A DNA stretch of 64,000 nucleotides from Ceratodon purpureus (taxonomy: Eukaryota; Streptophyta; Bryopsida; Pseudoditrichales; Ditrichaceae): assembly GCA_014871385.1 (NCBI GenBank), contig CM026425.1, forward strand, positions 682,001-746,000, written 5' to 3'. The notes beneath the pieces are model-generated. The model made no database searches and was not told where the DNA came from. It saw nothing but the letters and a program-made list of their open reading frames with translations. Of the stretch, positions 63,838-64,000 are shown in pieces (position 1 is the stretch's first letter; each line of letters starts with the position of its first letter). Both the position numbers and the translations under genes were made by a program.

Positions 63838-64000
63838 GAAGGTGACAAAACCCGCCTAATTAGAATACCATTGAACTGCCAAAAATAATTCTTATTTCGG
63901 TACTCAAAAATCAACGTTATAAGCAACGCCGTCAACGGCATCATAAAATATAGTGTCTACACAAATAAATAAAAGAGCATTCACAGTAACAACCTGTGAT
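63838..64000. other. intron of the ParB-like gene at window edge
   Basis: AT-rich sequence upstream of the splice acceptor at 63838; an upstream exon must lie beyond the window. Confidence 0.35.

Overview
The window looks like a repeat-rich nuclear region of a green plant. Long AT-rich spacers, GT-AG introns, a plant-type Ty3/gypsy element, a SUVR-like histone methyltransferase, degenerate TTTAGGG-like telomeric sequence and a transposase family I associate with non-seed plants (mosses, ferns, lycophytes, possibly charophyte algae) all point that way. I cannot name the species. No bacterial operons, tRNA or rRNA genes were seen. Almost every recognisable gene belongs to, or sits beside, a mobile element.

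Region 1 (about 1.90-28.48 kb) is, in my reading, one giant DNA transposon of about 26.6 kb. It is bounded by long terminal inverted repeats (left about 1902-2707, right about 26580-28480). On the minus strand it carries a multi-exon gene with a ParB-like domain and a beta-class DNA-methyltransferase-like domain (11.2-5.5 kb), an FCP1/HAD phosphatase-like reading frame (5.3-4.3 kb) and a disordered exon (4.1-3.3 kb). On the plus strand it carries a large DDE-type transposase-like gene (20.57-23.39 kb) cut by one TAG codon. Between the two divergent genes lies a purine-rich satellite (14.3-16.7 kb). A short palindrome, AGCTCACWGTGAGCT, is arrayed and scattered through the introns and flanks of this unit and I found it nowhere else in the window. 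A solo LTR (23819-25579) with a 5-bp duplication sits inside one of the palindrome arrays.

Region 2 (28.5-35.4 kb) is mostly low-complexity spacer with a 36-bp coding-like minisatellite, pyrimidine-rich sequence and a CGGA/TCCG-dense segment around an Arg/Lys-rich ORF.

Region 3 (35.4-57.6 kb) holds two convergent genes: a second, unrelated DDE-type transposase-like gene on the plus strand (35.99-39.52 kb) and, on the minus strand, a five-exon gene (57570-51773) joining an unknown N-terminal domain, a coiled coil, a RING-like zinc module, an acidic region and a pre-SET/SET/post-SET domain. Their non-coding sequence is rich in GTAC motifs. A full-length Ty3/gypsy element (40407-51723, LTRs about 99.5% identical, 5-bp duplication AGTAC) has inserted 50 bp beyond the SET gene's stop codon. 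Region 3 may be a second giant element, but I found no inverted repeats for it.

Region 4 (57.6-64 kb) is AT-rich, with a second A-rich satellite, GC-rich hairpin units separated by A tracts, and at the end part of another minus-strand gene with a ParB-like DGNH motif.

A theme across the window is that otherwise open frames are broken by single in-frame stops, all TAG or TGA and all at positions where CAG or CGA is plausible, as expected from deamination of methylated cytosine. Exon joins are inferred from GT/AG signals and reading phase and are not supported by transcripts.
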